DNA from: Sphingomonadales bacterium UBA6171
Lineage (GTDB): Bacteria; Pseudomonadota; Alphaproteobacteria; Sphingomonadales; Sphingomonadaceae
Length of the DNA stretch: 36,612 nt
Assembly (NCBI GenBank): GCA_002422985.1
Contig: DITZ01000066.1
Coordinates: forward strand, 9,500-46,111
Direction: 5' to 3'
Shown: piece by piece, positions 7,377 through 16,678 of the stretch
Layout of the letters: each line of letters starts with the position of its first letter
How positions within the stretch are numbered: position 1 is the first letter of the stretch
Translations under genes and position numbers: made by a program
Notes under the pieces: model-generated
Database searches by the model: none
Told to the model about the DNA's origin: nothing
Seen by the model: only the letters and a program-made list of their open reading frames with translations

Positions 7377-8464
7377 TCTGCTGTTCCTTCGCCAAGCATC
7401 GACAGGGGAATGCGCGCCTGTTCCTCCCCCGCCACCATCAGCCCCAGCGTGCGGACCGGCGGCAGCGCCAGCACATCGCCCACCGACAGCCGCATCACCC
7501 GCGCCAGCGGCAGCCGCTGTGAACTCAGTCGCAGCGTCACCGGCACCTCGATCAGCAGGGACAGGCTCTCCACCCGTTGCGCCCAGCCGCCGTCGATCGT
7601 CCGCCTGTTTGGTGCCGGGCCATCCGCTGGCCGCGCCCCGGCAAATGACGCCCGATCAGCCGCCGCTGCCCCGGCAGCATCGGGCCCGGCGGCCAGTGTT
7701 TCAGCCGCCAGAATTTCTGTGGCCACTGTATCAGCGCCCAGTGTCTCAGCGCCCGGTGTCTCAGCGCCCGGTGTCTCAGCGCCCTGTGTCCGCCCGCCCG
7801 CCGCCGGGCGTGCCGCATTCGCCACATAGCCCAGCCACAGCGTCCAGTCCGGCCCGTCGCCGGCCATGGCGAGCGCCAGCCAGGTCCCGTCACCCGCCTG
7901 CGGCTCCGGCCGCGCCAGTGCTTCCACGCCCAGCGGCTGCGCGCCGGCCGAGGCCAGCGCCCGCTTCAGCGCCCGCGCCATCAGTGCAGCGAGCGCCGCC
8001 CAGCTGGCATTATCCGGTGCCAGCAGCCGCAGCATGTCCGCCGCCGCGCCGCCTTCGCTGTCCCACGGCCCGGCGTCGCCCAGCACCACCGAAATCGCCG
8101 CCATCATCTGCCCGCGCGGCATGGCGACCTGCACCAGCCCGCCGGCCACGCGGGCGGTGATGATGTGCAGCAGCCCGCCGGCCTGCTCCGCGCCCGCGCC
8201 GCCGGACAGCGGCAGCAGATCACGGCGGATGCCCAGCGCCATGCCCAGCTCGGCCGCCAGATAGGGCGCGATTACATCGGGCCGCAGCCAGGCGGGCGTT
8301 GGTGCGGGCGGCGCTGCCGCCGAGGCTGTTTCAGATGTCGGCGCTGCCGCCGACGCTGTTTCAGATGTCGGCGCTGTCGCCACCCGTTCGCGCGGCGAGC
8401 GCTCCACCACCGGCCACAGCATCGGCCGCACCTGTCGGCGCATATCCTCTGGTGCGCGCGCCAC
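7373..8464 (-). CDS. fliM: Flagellar motor switch protein FliM (divergent)
   Basis: C-ring protein that normally binds CheY-P and FliG. The 363-residue product has a middle domain (about 55-215) and a C-terminal SpoA domain (about 298-360, with SLLIEVPVTLRLSS and RLSVGDVLALP). Identity rests on these and on position between fliL and fliN. Odd points: the usual N-terminal CheY-binding motif (LSQ-EIDALL type) is absent; a ten-residue unit APTSETASAA is duplicated at 31-50; and a GAETP-type repeat sits at about 228-245 in the linker before SpoA. The start is GTG at 8464, nine bases after the fliL stop; ATG at 8443 is an alternative. A FliM-like function is expected but its CheY coupling is doubtful. 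Confidence 0.85.
   Translation of the reverse strand: MARAPEDMRRQVRPMLWPVVERSPRERVATAPTSETASAAAPTSETASAAAPPAPTPAWLRPDVIAPYLAAELGMALGIRRDLLPLSGGAGAEQAGGLLHIITARVAGGLVQVAMPRGQMMAAISVVLGDAGPWDSEGGAAADMLRLLAPDNASWAALAALMARALKRALASAGAQPLGVEALARPEPQAGDGTWLALAMAGDGPDWTLWLGYVANAARPAAGGRTQGAETPGAETPGAETLGADTVATEILAAETLAAGPDAAGAAAADRASFAGARPADGPAPNRRTIDGGWAQRVESLSLLIEVPVTLRLSSQRLPLARVMRLSVGDVLALPPVRTLGLMVAGEEQARIPLSMLGEGTAE
7730..7783 (-). repeat. 15-bp tandem repeat inside fliM
   Basis: Three to four units of 15 bp encode GAETP/GAETL/GADTV in the linker between the middle and SpoA domains of FliM. Confidence 0.7.
8315..8374 (-). repeat. 30-bp direct duplication inside fliM
   Basis: Two almost identical 30-bp units encode APTSETASAA twice (residues 31-50). 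A single base difference between the copies is visible. Confidence 0.8.
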
Positions 8465-8473
8465 CCGCCGCGC

Positions 8474-8974
8474 CTATTGCAGCACGAAGCTGGTGATGAA
8501 CACTTCGTCCACCCCCGCCACGCCGCTCTTGCGTTGCAGCACATCATTGATGACGATGCGCATGCTGGTCGCCAGCTTGTCGCGTCCGCCGGGCAGTTCC
8601 AGATCCGTTTCCTTCGTGTCTGCCAAAACGCCCAGCACGGCGGCGATGATCGGCACCTTGTGCCGCTCCACCGCCTCCACCACCGGCGATCCGCCGTTGG
8701 TGGAGATGGCGATCTTCACCTGGATGAAGCGGCCGCTGTCCTTCAGATTGGCGGTGAAACTATTGTCGATCGGCACATATTCCAGCGGCGCCACATGCGG
8801 TGCCGGCGGTCTGGGCGGCTGGGCCGAGGGCAGATAGGCGGGCAGCAGCCAGGCCCCCGCCGCCCCGCCGCCGATGCCCAGCAGCAGCAGGATGAAGGGC
8901 AGCAGGATACGCTTCAACAGGCCGGGCTTTTTGGCCGGCGGGCCATCGGGCGAAAGGGTGACGGCCTCAGCCAT
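8474..8974 (-). CDS. fliL: Flagellar basal-body-associated protein FliL
   Basis: A 166-residue inner-membrane protein with one N-terminal helix (about 22-45) and a periplasmic FliL domain (about 65-166): EYVPIDNSFTANL, FIQVKIAIST and the C-terminal VDEVFITSFVLQ are typical. FliL associates with stators and supports motor torque. It follows fliK by 29 bases and ends nine bases before the GTG of fliM. Confidence 0.94.
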   Translation of the reverse strand: MAEAVTLSPDGPPAKKPGLLKRILLPFILLLLGIGGGAAGAWLLPAYLPSAQPPRPPAPHVAPLEYVPIDNSFTANLKDSGRFIQVKIAISTNGGSPVVEAVERHKVPIIAAVLGVLADTKETDLELPGGRDKLATSMRIVINDVLQRKSGVAGVDEVFITSFVLQ

Positions 8975-9003
8975 GGGAGAGGCCCCGGCGCGGCGCAGAT
9001 GCT

Positions 9004-10230
9004 TCAGCCATAACGATCCACCTTTCCGTCAACACCCGGCGCGCTGGCCGCGCCGCGCCGCATGGCCGGCTGCTGTTCGCCCGTCCGGCTGCCGCCGCTG
9101 TGCTGCTGTTGCCCCCGATCATCCCGTTCACCTCTGCTCATCTGCCCCCAAAGCGCCGGCGGATGATCCCGCCCACGCTCCGGCATCCCCTGTTCTGCGC
9201 CTGCATCGACGCGCTGCTCCACCCGGATCGCCTCCACTTCGGACCCAATGGCCGCCAGATCGCGCCCCAACTGCTCCAATCCGGCATCCAGCCGCTCCAC
9301 AGCCTCGGCGTCCGCGGCTTGCAGCAGGATGTCGAGGGTGTGGCCGGGCGCGGTTTCGATCACCACATCCGCGAAGGCTGGCGGCTCCTCGCCCGTATCG
9401 GGCACCATATCTGGTAGGGCCTGCTGCATCGCTGCCATGTCCGGCGGCCGCTCTCCGCTTTGCATCGCTTCGCCGCCAGCCTGGAACGGAATCGGCAGCG
9501 ATTGCGCCGCCAGTTCAGACGAAACCATGCCCCCCTGCGGGGAAAGGCTGATGCGGGGAGCGCGACTCCGCAAGGGACCGGCCATCTCCGCGGGCCCCTC
9601 CAACGGCGGCGTCAGGGCCACCAGCGTCGGCACGGGCAGGGCAGGCAGCGTCGGCAGGGGCATGGCCGGCGGCAGAATTGTCGTCGGCGACAAGGCCGGT
9701 GGCGGCGACATGGCCGGTGCAGGCGACTGGGCCGATTGTGTCGCCACCTGCGCCGGTTCGGCGGCCGGCCATGCCGCTGCCGTCTGGCCGGCAGCCGGTA
9801 GCGGATGATCGGCCAGCGGGGGCGGTGCGGCTTCGGCCGGCCCCTGTGTCTGGCCGGGGGCGCTGGCGGGTGTCATCTCTGTGGCGACGGCCGCCGCCCC
9901 GACGGGCGCAGCTTCGGTCAGGCCCGACAAGGATGGCGACGCGCCATCCGCCACCAAGGGCCTGCCGGTGTCGGGTGGTGGCGGTGGTGGCGGCGGTGGC
10001 GGTGGCGGCGGCGTCAACGGCAGGGCCTGCACATCCGGCGTGCGGGCGCGGCGCGGCGGCACCTCGCTGCTGTCTGCCATATTCCCCGGCGGAGTCGCAG
10101 CGTCGGCGGTCGGCGTTTCGGCCGCCAGCAACAGTGCCTCGAACGGCGGCGGTGCCTTGGCGGCACCACGCCTGGCACCGGGCGGCGCAATCGCCGCCAA
10201 CAGGCCCGGCGCGGCCGCAACCGCCGTCAT
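9004..10230 (-). CDS. fliK: Flagellar hook-length control protein FliK-like
   Basis: A 408-residue Ala/Pro-rich protein in the fliK position, with its ATG overlapping the fliJ stop. FliK is a secreted molecular ruler, and most of its length is usually low complexity, as here. Residues 74-86 are thirteen consecutive prolines, encoded by a GGT/GGC-rich tract on the plus strand. The C-terminal part (about 285-345) contains VVIETAPGHTLDILLQAADAEA and may be a degenerate Flg_hook domain, but the usual LHPEELG-type motif is not evident. The call depends mainly on composition and gene order. Confidence 0.75.
   Translation of the reverse strand: MTAVAAAPGLLAAIAPPGARRGAAKAPPPFEALLLAAETPTADAATPPGNMADSSEVPPRRARTPDVQALPLTPPPPPPPPPPPPPDTGRPLVADGASPSLSGLTEAAPVGAAAVATEMTPASAPGQTQGPAEAAPPPLADHPLPAAGQTAAAWPAAEPAQVATQSAQSPAPAMSPPPALSPTTILPPAMPLPTLPALPVPTLVALTPPLEGPAEMAGPLRSRAPRISLSPQGGMVSSELAAQSLPIPFQAGGEAMQSGERPPDMAAMQQALPDMVPDTGEEPPAFADVVIETAPGHTLDILLQAADAEAVERLDAGLEQLGRDLAAIGSEVEAIRVEQRVDAGAEQGMPERGRDHPPALWGQMSRGERDDRGQQQHSGGSRTGEQQPAMRRGAASAPGVDGKVDRYG
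9974..10014. repeat. GGT/GGC trinucleotide tract
   Basis: A run of 13 triplets encodes thirteen prolines in FliK. The mixed GGT/GGC composition makes slippage less likely than in a pure triplet repeat. Confidence 0.7.
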
Positions 10231-10718
10231 GCCCCGGCTCCCGCCGGGCTGGCACGGCCAGTTTTTGCTCCCGCCGTGCGGGCACGGCCTGTTTGTGTTT
10301 CCGCCGTGCGGGCACGGCCTGTCTGTGCCTGCGCCATCCGATCCTCCTCCTGATGGTCCACCGCGCGCCGTGCATCGCCCAGCCGTTCGGCGATGCGCTC
10401 GCCGCGCTTGTCATGCAGGCGCAGCCGGGCGTCTGCCGCCTGTCGCTGCGCCTGCGCTTCCGCATGGCCGCGCCGGGCCGCCAGCAGCACATCGCCCAGC
10501 AACAGCCGCAGTTCCGCGCCCGCCGTCAGCGCCATCACGCTGCGCTCCGCCGGTTCGGGGGCAGAGGCTGTCATCAGCGCTTCCACCCGGCGCATCCGTT
10601 CCTCGGCATCGCGCGCGGCCATCCGTGCTGCCGTCGCCTCGGCAATTCGCCCGCGCTCCAGCCGGCGATGCAGGATCTGCATCCGTGCCAGCCGGCGCAA
10701 TTGTTCGTCTGCGTTCAT
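10227..10718 (-). CDS. fliJ: Flagellar export chaperone FliJ-like
   Basis: A 163-residue, strongly charged, helix-forming protein rich in Arg, Glu and Ala (ARMQILHRRLERGRIAEA), as expected for the antiparallel coiled coil of FliJ, which couples the FliI ATPase to the export gate. The ATG at 10718 overlaps the fliI stop (ATGA) and is preferred over the GTG nine bases upstream. The last 35 residues are three copies of a ten-residue unit QTGRARTAET encoded by 30-bp repeats. FliJ sequences diverge strongly, so the identification relies on position and coiled-coil character. Confidence 0.82.
   Translation of the reverse strand: MNADEQLRRLARMQILHRRLERGRIAEATAARMAARDAEERMRRVEALMTASAPEPAERSVMALTAGAELRLLLGDVLLAARRGHAEAQAQRQAADARLRLHDKRGERIAERLGDARRAVDHQEEDRMAQAQTGRARTAETQTGRARTAGAKTGRASPAGAGA
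10251..10340 (-). repeat. 30-bp tandem repeat at the 3' end of fliJ
   Basis: Three 30-bp units (10251, 10281, 10311) encode decapeptides of the type QTGRARTAET. Units two and three share their first ten bases (GGCACGGCCT) exactly, and the last one is the most altered. Confidence 0.8.
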
Positions 10719-12091
10719 GTCGCCCACTCCGACTGCAAGGCCGCCAAACTCTGTTCATGCGGCAGGCTCTGGTGGCGATCCTGCCGCAGCAGCGCCTCCA
10801 TCGCGCCTTCCAGCGCCAGCGCCCGATCGGCGGCGGCATCCTGGCCGGGCACATAGGCACCCATGGCGCGCAGCTCGCGCACCAGTTCCAGCCGGGCGAA
10901 ATCCGCGCGGAACCGGGCGGCGGCGGCCACATGCCAGGGCTCCGCCACGCCATCCATCGTGCGGCTGAGCGAATGGCCCACATCAATCGCCGGAAAGCGC
11001 CCGCCGGCCGCCACCGAACGGGCGAGCATGATATGCCCGTCCATCACGCCGCGCGCGGCATCCACCACCGGGTCGCCCACCAGATCGTCGCCATCGGCCA
11101 GCACGGTCATGATCGCCGTCACCGCGCCGCCGGTGCGCCCATCATTGCCGGCGCGCTCCACCAGCCGGGGGATCATCGCCAGCGCAGATGCCGGATAGCC
11201 GCGCGGCCCCGCCGGTTCGCCCACGGCCAGCCCCAGTTGCCGCTGCGCGTGCGCGACACGGGTAAGACTGTCCACCAGCAGCAGCGCATGCGCGCCCAGG
11301 CTGCGCCAATATTCGGCCACCGCAAACGCCCGCTCCACCCCGCGCACCCGCATCCCCGGCGCATCATCGGCCGGCACCGCGATCACATGCGCGCGGGCGC
11401 GGGCCGCTGCCCCCATGCCGTGCACAAAGGCCGCAATCTCGCGCCCCCGTTCCCCCAGCAGCGCCACCACCACCACATCGGCCGCCGCGCCCATGATCAG
11501 TTGCTGCATCAGCGCGGTTTTCCCGACGCCGCTGCCCGCCATCAGCCCCACGCGCTGCCCGCGCCCCAGCGTCAGCAGCGTGTCGATGGGGCGCACGCCG
11601 GTCCACATCGGCACGCACAGATCCGACCGGTCCAGCGGGGCCAGCGGCACCCCGCCGCGCGGCCACTGCCCTTCAGCGGCCATTGCCCCCAGCCCGTCGA
11701 TCGGCTGGCCCCAGCCATCCACCACCCGGCCCAGCAGCCCTGCGCCCACCGCCACCAGATCGGCCCGGCCAATATGCACCACCCGCGCCGCCGGCCGCAC
11801 CGTGCCCGCTGCCAGCGGCAAGGCGATCAGCTCGCCAGACCGAAAGCCGATCACCTCGGCCGGCACCGGCCCGCCATCGCCTGCCAGCTCCACCAGATCG
11901 CCGATCGCGGCCGAAAGCCCGCTTACCGTCACCGTCGCGCCGTCTGCCGCCAGCACCTGCCCCACCCGCAGCGGTGCGAAGGCGACGCGGCGCACCGCCG
12001 CCAGCGCCCGGTCGCAGGCCAGATCAGCGGCCAGATCGCTGGCCAGATCAGCGGCCAGATCACAGGGCTGGCGCAGCACCTCAGCCGGCAT
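10715..12091 (-). CDS. fliI: Flagellum-specific ATPase FliI
   Basis: Cytoplasmic ATPase of the flagellar type III export apparatus, related to F1 beta. The 458 residues from ATG at 12091 match the family length. Walker A AGSGVGKT is at 185-192, and the Walker B/DSLTR segment LLLVDSLTRVAHAQR plus the following GEPAGPRGYPASALAMIPRLVERAG are typical of FliI. The frame stays open upstream to 12277, but that part is an Arg/Trp-rich shadow of fliH; the chosen start overlaps the fliH end by 11 bases. The N-terminus carries four copies of a four-residue unit (DLAA/DLAS) not seen in ordinary FliI. Confidence 0.96.
   Translation of the reverse strand: MPAEVLRQPCDLAADLASDLAADLACDRALAAVRRVAFAPLRVGQVLAADGATVTVSGLSAAIGDLVELAGDGGPVPAEVIGFRSGELIALPLAAGTVRPAARVVHIGRADLVAVGAGLLGRVVDGWGQPIDGLGAMAAEGQWPRGGVPLAPLDRSDLCVPMWTGVRPIDTLLTLGRGQRVGLMAGSGVGKTALMQQLIMGAAADVVVVALLGERGREIAAFVHGMGAAARARAHVIAVPADDAPGMRVRGVERAFAVAEYWRSLGAHALLLVDSLTRVAHAQRQLGLAVGEPAGPRGYPASALAMIPRLVERAGNDGRTGGAVTAIMTVLADGDDLVGDPVVDAARGVMDGHIMLARSVAAGGRFPAIDVGHSLSRTMDGVAEPWHVAAAARFRADFARLELVRELRAMGAYVPGQDAAADRALALEGAMEALLRQDRHQSLPHEQSLAALQSEWAT
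12017..12064 (-). repeat. 12-bp tandem repeat in the 5' part of fliI
   Basis: Four 12-bp units of the type GGCCAGATCAGC (plus strand) encode DLAADLASDLAADLAC at residues 11-26 of FliI, the segment that contacts FliH in better-studied homologues. Confidence 0.8.
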
Positions 12092-12644
12092 CGGCCACCG
12101 CCTGCGCCAGCAGCGCCATCCGCCGGTCCAGCGCGTCTTCCAGCCGGGCGTCGCCCGCCCGCGCCACCAGCGCACCGCGGGCAAGGCTTGCGTCTGCCAC
12201 CACCGCAACGCCCAGCGCCGCCGCCAGCGCTTCAGCCTCCGCCGGATGCGCGTGCAGTGTCGCCTCCGGCAAAGCATCGGCCATCGCGCCGGCCATCGCC
12301 GCCAGTGCGGCTTCAGCCACCGCCGAGTCTGTATTCAGCAACCGCCGCAGCATGGCGATGGCAAGCGCACCCGCCTGATCCGCACCCAGCCGGGCCAGCG
12401 CATGCCGTGCCGCCTGCATCTGCGCCTGTGCCAGCGCCAGCCGCGCGTCAGCCTCGGCCTGCGCCTCGCTCAGCGCCTGCGCCAGCTGTTCGGTTCCGCG
12501 CGCCAGCCCCGCGCCAAAACCGCGCGCCTGCGCCGCATGCAGCAATGCTTCCACCGCCGATTCCGACAGGGATGGCGGCGCGACCGGCCCCTGCCCGCCG
12601 CCCAGCAGCCGCCGGAGCGCAAATCCGCCCGTCTCGTCAGACAA
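12081..12644 (-). CDS. fliH: Flagellar assembly protein FliH-like
   Basis: A 187-residue Ala/Glu/Gln-rich protein in the fliH slot. It has a helical N-terminal half (AARGFGAGLARGTEQLAQAL, then EAQAEADARLALAQAQMQAA) and a C-terminal half resembling the ATPase stator fold (HPAEAEALAAAL, ARGALVARAGDARLEDALDRRM). FliH regulates FliI and docks it at the C-ring. It overlaps fliG by eight bases upstream and fliI by 11 downstream. Sequence conservation is low but size, composition and context agree. Confidence 0.85.
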   Translation of the reverse strand: MSDETGGFALRRLLGGGQGPVAPPSLSESAVEALLHAAQARGFGAGLARGTEQLAQALSEAQAEADARLALAQAQMQAARHALARLGADQAGALAIAMLRRLLNTDSAVAEAALAAMAGAMADALPEATLHAHPAEAEALAAALGVAVVADASLARGALVARAGDARLEDALDRRMALLAQAVADAG

Positions 12645-13635
12645 AGGCCGGCCCCTTGCCCGGCAGGCTGATGCTGCCTTCGGCCGCCATGCGGCGCGCG
12701 GCGGCGGCGATGGATTTCTGCGCGGCGGCCGCCTCGTCGGCCTTCACCGGCCCGCGATTGGCCATTTCGTCCGCCAGCGATTCCGCCGCGCGCTGCGGCA
12801 TGGCGGAAAGCAGCCGCTGGCGCACCTCCTCGCTCGCCCCGCGCATGGCGGGTATCAACAGGTCCGCATCCAGCGTCCGCATCACATTCTGCAGCGCCCG
12901 GTCCGGCAGCTTCGCCAGATCGGCGAAGGTAAACAGCGAATCCGCCATCTGTTGTGCGGCGGCGGCATCGCACGATTCCAGCGCCGCCAGCACGGCCGTC
13001 TCGTCCATGCCCGACAGGTTGACCAGATTGGCCGCGCGCGCGATGCCGCCGATGCCCACAACCGGCTGGCGGGGCGGGGCGGCGACGATCCGCGCCGTCA
13101 GGGCCGCATCCAGCGCCTCCAGCGCCATCGGCGCGACCGGCCCGATCATGGCAATGCGCCGCACAATATCCGCCCGGCCTGCCGCTGGCAGCACGGCGAG
13201 CAGCCGCCCGGCCGCCACCTCCGGCATGTTCGCCAGCACCAGCGCCTGGGCCTGCGGATGTTCGCCCGCCAGCAGCGCGCCGATGGCCGTCGGCTCCAGC
13301 CAGGCCAGCCGCTCGAACAGCGGCGCGCGCGCCGCCGGCCCCAGCCGTTCGATGGCACCGATCGCCCGATCCTCGCCCAGTGCCTGGCCGAACATCTGCC
13401 GCACCGATGGCGCGCCCTCGCCCACGGCCACCGTCTGCCGTGCCATCGCCAGCACCTCGTCCAGCAGGCCATTGATGGTGCCCGGCGAGGCTTCGGAGAC
13501 ATGCATCATCGCCCGGCCGATGGCGTCCACCTGTTCCGGGGCCAGCCGCGCCAGCATGGCGCCGGCCTCCGGCTCCTCCAGCAGCAGCAGCAGCAGCGCG
13601 GTCTTTTCCGCACCCGAAAGCGGCGGCACGGTCAT
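12637..13635 (-). CDS. fliG: Flagellar motor switch protein FliG
   Basis: C-ring rotor protein that couples stators to rotation. The 332 residues show the N-terminal FliF-binding part (LSGAEKTALLLLLL), the EHPQ motif of the middle domain (GEHPQAQALVLANM) and the C-terminal torque domain. In the torque helix the residues equivalent to E. coli Arg281, Asp288, Asp289 and Arg297 read Arg, Asp, Glu and Lys (MPQRAAESLADEMANRGPVK), so all charges are kept. The start overlaps the fliF stop (ATGA). Confidence 0.97.
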   Translation of the reverse strand: MTVPPLSGAEKTALLLLLLEEPEAGAMLARLAPEQVDAIGRAMMHVSEASPGTINGLLDEVLAMARQTVAVGEGAPSVRQMFGQALGEDRAIGAIERLGPAARAPLFERLAWLEPTAIGALLAGEHPQAQALVLANMPEVAAGRLLAVLPAAGRADIVRRIAMIGPVAPMALEALDAALTARIVAAPPRQPVVGIGGIARAANLVNLSGMDETAVLAALESCDAAAAQQMADSLFTFADLAKLPDRALQNVMRTLDADLLIPAMRGASEEVRQRLLSAMPQRAAESLADEMANRGPVKADEAAAAQKSIAAAARRMAAEGSISLPGKGPAFV

Positions 13636-15209
13636 GCTGTCGCCTCTCCCAGCAGGCGGCGGGCGACCGCGGTGGCGCGTGCGGTATCGCTCGCCGCCAG
13701 CAGCCGCGCCTGTTGCAGCTTGGCGGCAAAGTCCACCGGCGGTTCCGGTTCAGCCGACGTCACCCGCAGCGCATCGCCGCCGTCAACCGTTCGGGCCTGT
13801 ATCGGCTGCGCCACCCGCTTCAGCAGCGGCCGGGCGAGCAGCAGCGCCACCAGGGCGACAATCGCCAGCGCCAGCCATTTGGCGCCGTCCACCAGCACCG
13901 GCTCGCGCCATATCGGCACGCTTGTTTCCACCAGCGGCGCAAAAGGCCGGGCGGCGATTTTCACCTGATCCCCGCGCCGGGCGTCCGCGCCGATGGCGCT
14001 GCCCACCAGCGTCTCCAGTTCGCGGATGACGGCGGCCCGGCCGGCCGGCGGACCCAGCGCGTCGGCGCGGATCGCAACGGCCGCCGTCAGCCGCCGCACC
14101 GTCCCACCGCTGTGCATCGTCACTTCCAGCGAGCGGCCCACCTCGAAGTTGCGCGTCGCCTGTTCCTCGCCGCGCGCTTCCGCCATCGGTGGCGCAACGC
14201 CGGGCGGAGGCGTCGCCTTCACCGTTGCGGCCGACGGCACCGTGTTGGTGAGCGCGCCGGGAATGCCGATGGCGCGCGGCTCGCTGCTGGTGCGGCGGTT
14301 GGTCGATTCCGACCGCACCACAGGATCGCGGTCGAACTGCTCACGCGCGGCTTCGCGGGCGGCGAAGTCCAGCTCGACCGATACCTGCGCGGTGACATTG
14401 TCGGCGCCGACCATCGGGGTCAGCAGCGATAATATCGCCTCGCGCGCCCGGCCTTCCATGCGGGCCTGCATTTGCAGGCGCTGATCGTCCGCGCCATCGT
14501 GCGCGGCATTGGGGTCGCCAGAGAGCAGCCGGCCGGTCTGGTCCGCAATCGCCACATGGTCGGTCGAAAGGCCGGGCACCGCGCCCGCCACCAGATGCAG
14601 GATGGCGCGCGCCTGCCCCTCTGACAGCATGCGCCCCGACGCCAGCGTCACGGTGACAGAGGCCGTGACCGGCGACCGTTCGCGCACGAATGGTGAGGGA
14701 TCGGGCACCGCGATCAGCACGCGCGCACCCTCCACGCCTTGCAGCGATTCAATGGAGCGGGCCAGTTCGCGTTCCTGCGCGGATTTCAGCCGTGCGCCCT
14801 CCACCGCGCGGCTGGCACCCATGGGCATGTCCGCCAGCAGGTCCATCCCGCCGGGCGCGGCGCGCGGCAGGCCGTCGGCCGCCAGCAGCATCCGCGCGCG
14901 GGCATGGTCGTCAGCCGGCAGCAGCACCGCGCCCGACTGCGGATCGAGCGCCACGTCCATGGCGGCGGCCTCCAGCGCGGCGACGACCGCGGCCTTGTCA
15001 TTTTCGGGCAGCGAGCGATAGAGCGGCGCGCGATCAGGTGCCGAGAGCAGCAGCCAGCCGATGAGCAGCGCCGCCAGCGCCAGCACGGCCGCCGCCGGAA
15101 CGGCAGCGCGCCGCGCCAGCGGATTGGCCGCGAACCAGCCCCTCGCCTGTGCGATGGGGGCCGCCAGCATCGTCGGGCGGGCCGAAACGGCGCTTTCCTG
15201 CTGTGCCAT
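13632..15209 (-). CDS. fliF: Flagellar MS-ring protein FliF
   Basis: The 525-residue MS-ring subunit, inserted in the inner membrane as the base of the flagellum. It has membrane helices at about 36-57 and 438-460, the YscJ/FliF ring-building motif domain in between (LYRSLPENDKAAVVAALEAA; QRELARSIESLQGVEGARV-like segment), a flexible region around 300-350, and a C-terminal cytoplasmic tail that docks FliG. It lies 12 bases after fliE. Confidence 0.97.
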   Translation of the reverse strand: MAQQESAVSARPTMLAAPIAQARGWFAANPLARRAAVPAAAVLALAALLIGWLLLSAPDRAPLYRSLPENDKAAVVAALEAAAMDVALDPQSGAVLLPADDHARARMLLAADGLPRAAPGGMDLLADMPMGASRAVEGARLKSAQERELARSIESLQGVEGARVLIAVPDPSPFVRERSPVTASVTVTLASGRMLSEGQARAILHLVAGAVPGLSTDHVAIADQTGRLLSGDPNAAHDGADDQRLQMQARMEGRAREAILSLLTPMVGADNVTAQVSVELDFAAREAAREQFDRDPVVRSESTNRRTSSEPRAIGIPGALTNTVPSAATVKATPPPGVAPPMAEARGEEQATRNFEVGRSLEVTMHSGGTVRRLTAAVAIRADALGPPAGRAAVIRELETLVGSAIGADARRGDQVKIAARPFAPLVETSVPIWREPVLVDGAKWLALAIVALVALLLARPLLKRVAQPIQARTVDGGDALRVTSAEPEPPVDFAAKLQQARLLAASDTARATAVARRLLGEATA

Positions 15210-15221
15210 GGCTCAGCCCCC

Positions 15222-15568
15222 TCAAACCGGCATGTTCATGATGTCGCGATAGGCGGAGATCAGCCGGTTGCGCACCTGCACCGTCGCTTCGAACGCCACG
15301 CTCGCTTTCTGCCGCGCCAGCATCACGCTGGCGATGTCCTGCGTCTCGCCGCGCTCATAGGCCGCTGACAGCGCACTGCTGTCGGCCTGCAGGCCGTTCA
15401 CCGACCGCACCGCCGTTTCCATCGCCGCGCCAAAGCCGCCGGAAGGCGTTGCGGCCACAGCCTGCGCCGCCGGCTGCCCCGCCACCTGGCGGATCGCGCC
15501 GGACCGCTGCAATATCTCGGCGCGCAGTTGCAGCACGCCCTGCACGCCCATGCGGGTGTCGATGCCAT

Positions 15569-15572
<4 letters not shown>
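15222..15572 (-). CDS. fliE: Flagellar hook-basal body protein FliE
   Basis: A 116-residue rod-base protein linking the MS ring to the rod. The C-terminal half carries the conserved FliE pattern: VMLARQKASVAFEATVQVRN, then LISAYRDIMNMPV, typical of FliE ends. The ATG overlaps the stop of the upstream activator gene (ATGA), so both belong to one transcript. Confidence 0.95.
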
Positions 15573-16552
<980 letters not shown>

Positions 16553-16598
16553 GCCCCACGCAAACTCGCGGGGCCCCGGCCGTTCAGGGGAGACAGAA

Positions 16599-16613
16599 GC
16601 AATAAGCGTGCCA
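16599..16613 (-). promoter_or_regulatory. Sigma54 (-24/-12) promoter of the flagellar operon
   Basis: On the minus strand the sequence is TGGCACGCTTATTGC, a full match to TGGCACG-N4-TTGC with GG and GC ten bases apart. Transcription would begin near 16587, about 35 bases before the ATG at 16552. It is the only such match I found in the window and it stands exactly in front of the activator-fliE operon. Confidence 0.88.
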
Positions 16614-16644
16614 ACCGGCGCCCCATGGGCGAGCGGGTGCGGAC

Positions 16645-16658
16645 GTCAAATCATTGGC
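16645..16658. promoter_or_regulatory. Possible activator box 2 (FleQ-like, imperfect)
   Basis: GTCAAATCATTGGC keeps 10 of 14 positions of the FleQ consensus GTCAATAAATTGAC, with one half-site altered. It is centred 34 bp from box 1 and lies between box 1 and the sigma54 promoter. It abuts a second palindrome, GGCGG-ATT-CCGCC (16656-16668). Confidence 0.45.
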
Positions 16659-16668
16659 GGATTCCGCC
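16656..16668. other. 13-bp palindrome GGCGG-ATT-CCGCC
   Basis: A short perfect inverted repeat between arfB and the flagellar promoter. It could be part of a protein-binding site or a weak arfB terminator stem; no T-run follows. Confidence 0.3.
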
Positions 16669-16678
16669 GCAGGACAGC

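Noticed and set aside
10251..10273. TGGCACG followed by TTGC inside fliJ as a second sigma54 promoter
   Set aside because: The GG-GC distance is about 14 instead of 10 bases, it is on the plus strand with no gene to drive, and it lies in a coding repeat.
12092..12277. N-terminal extension of FliI to an upstream start
   Set aside because: The extension is Arg/Trp-rich, overlaps fliH fully, and the ATG at 12091 gives the normal FliI length.
9881..14029. Very long open frame on the plus strand (over 1300 codons) opposite the flagellar genes
   Set aside because: It is antisense to fliK through fliF, has Pro/Ala/Arg-rich low-complexity sequence without any domain, and arises from the G/C-rich third codon positions of the true genes.
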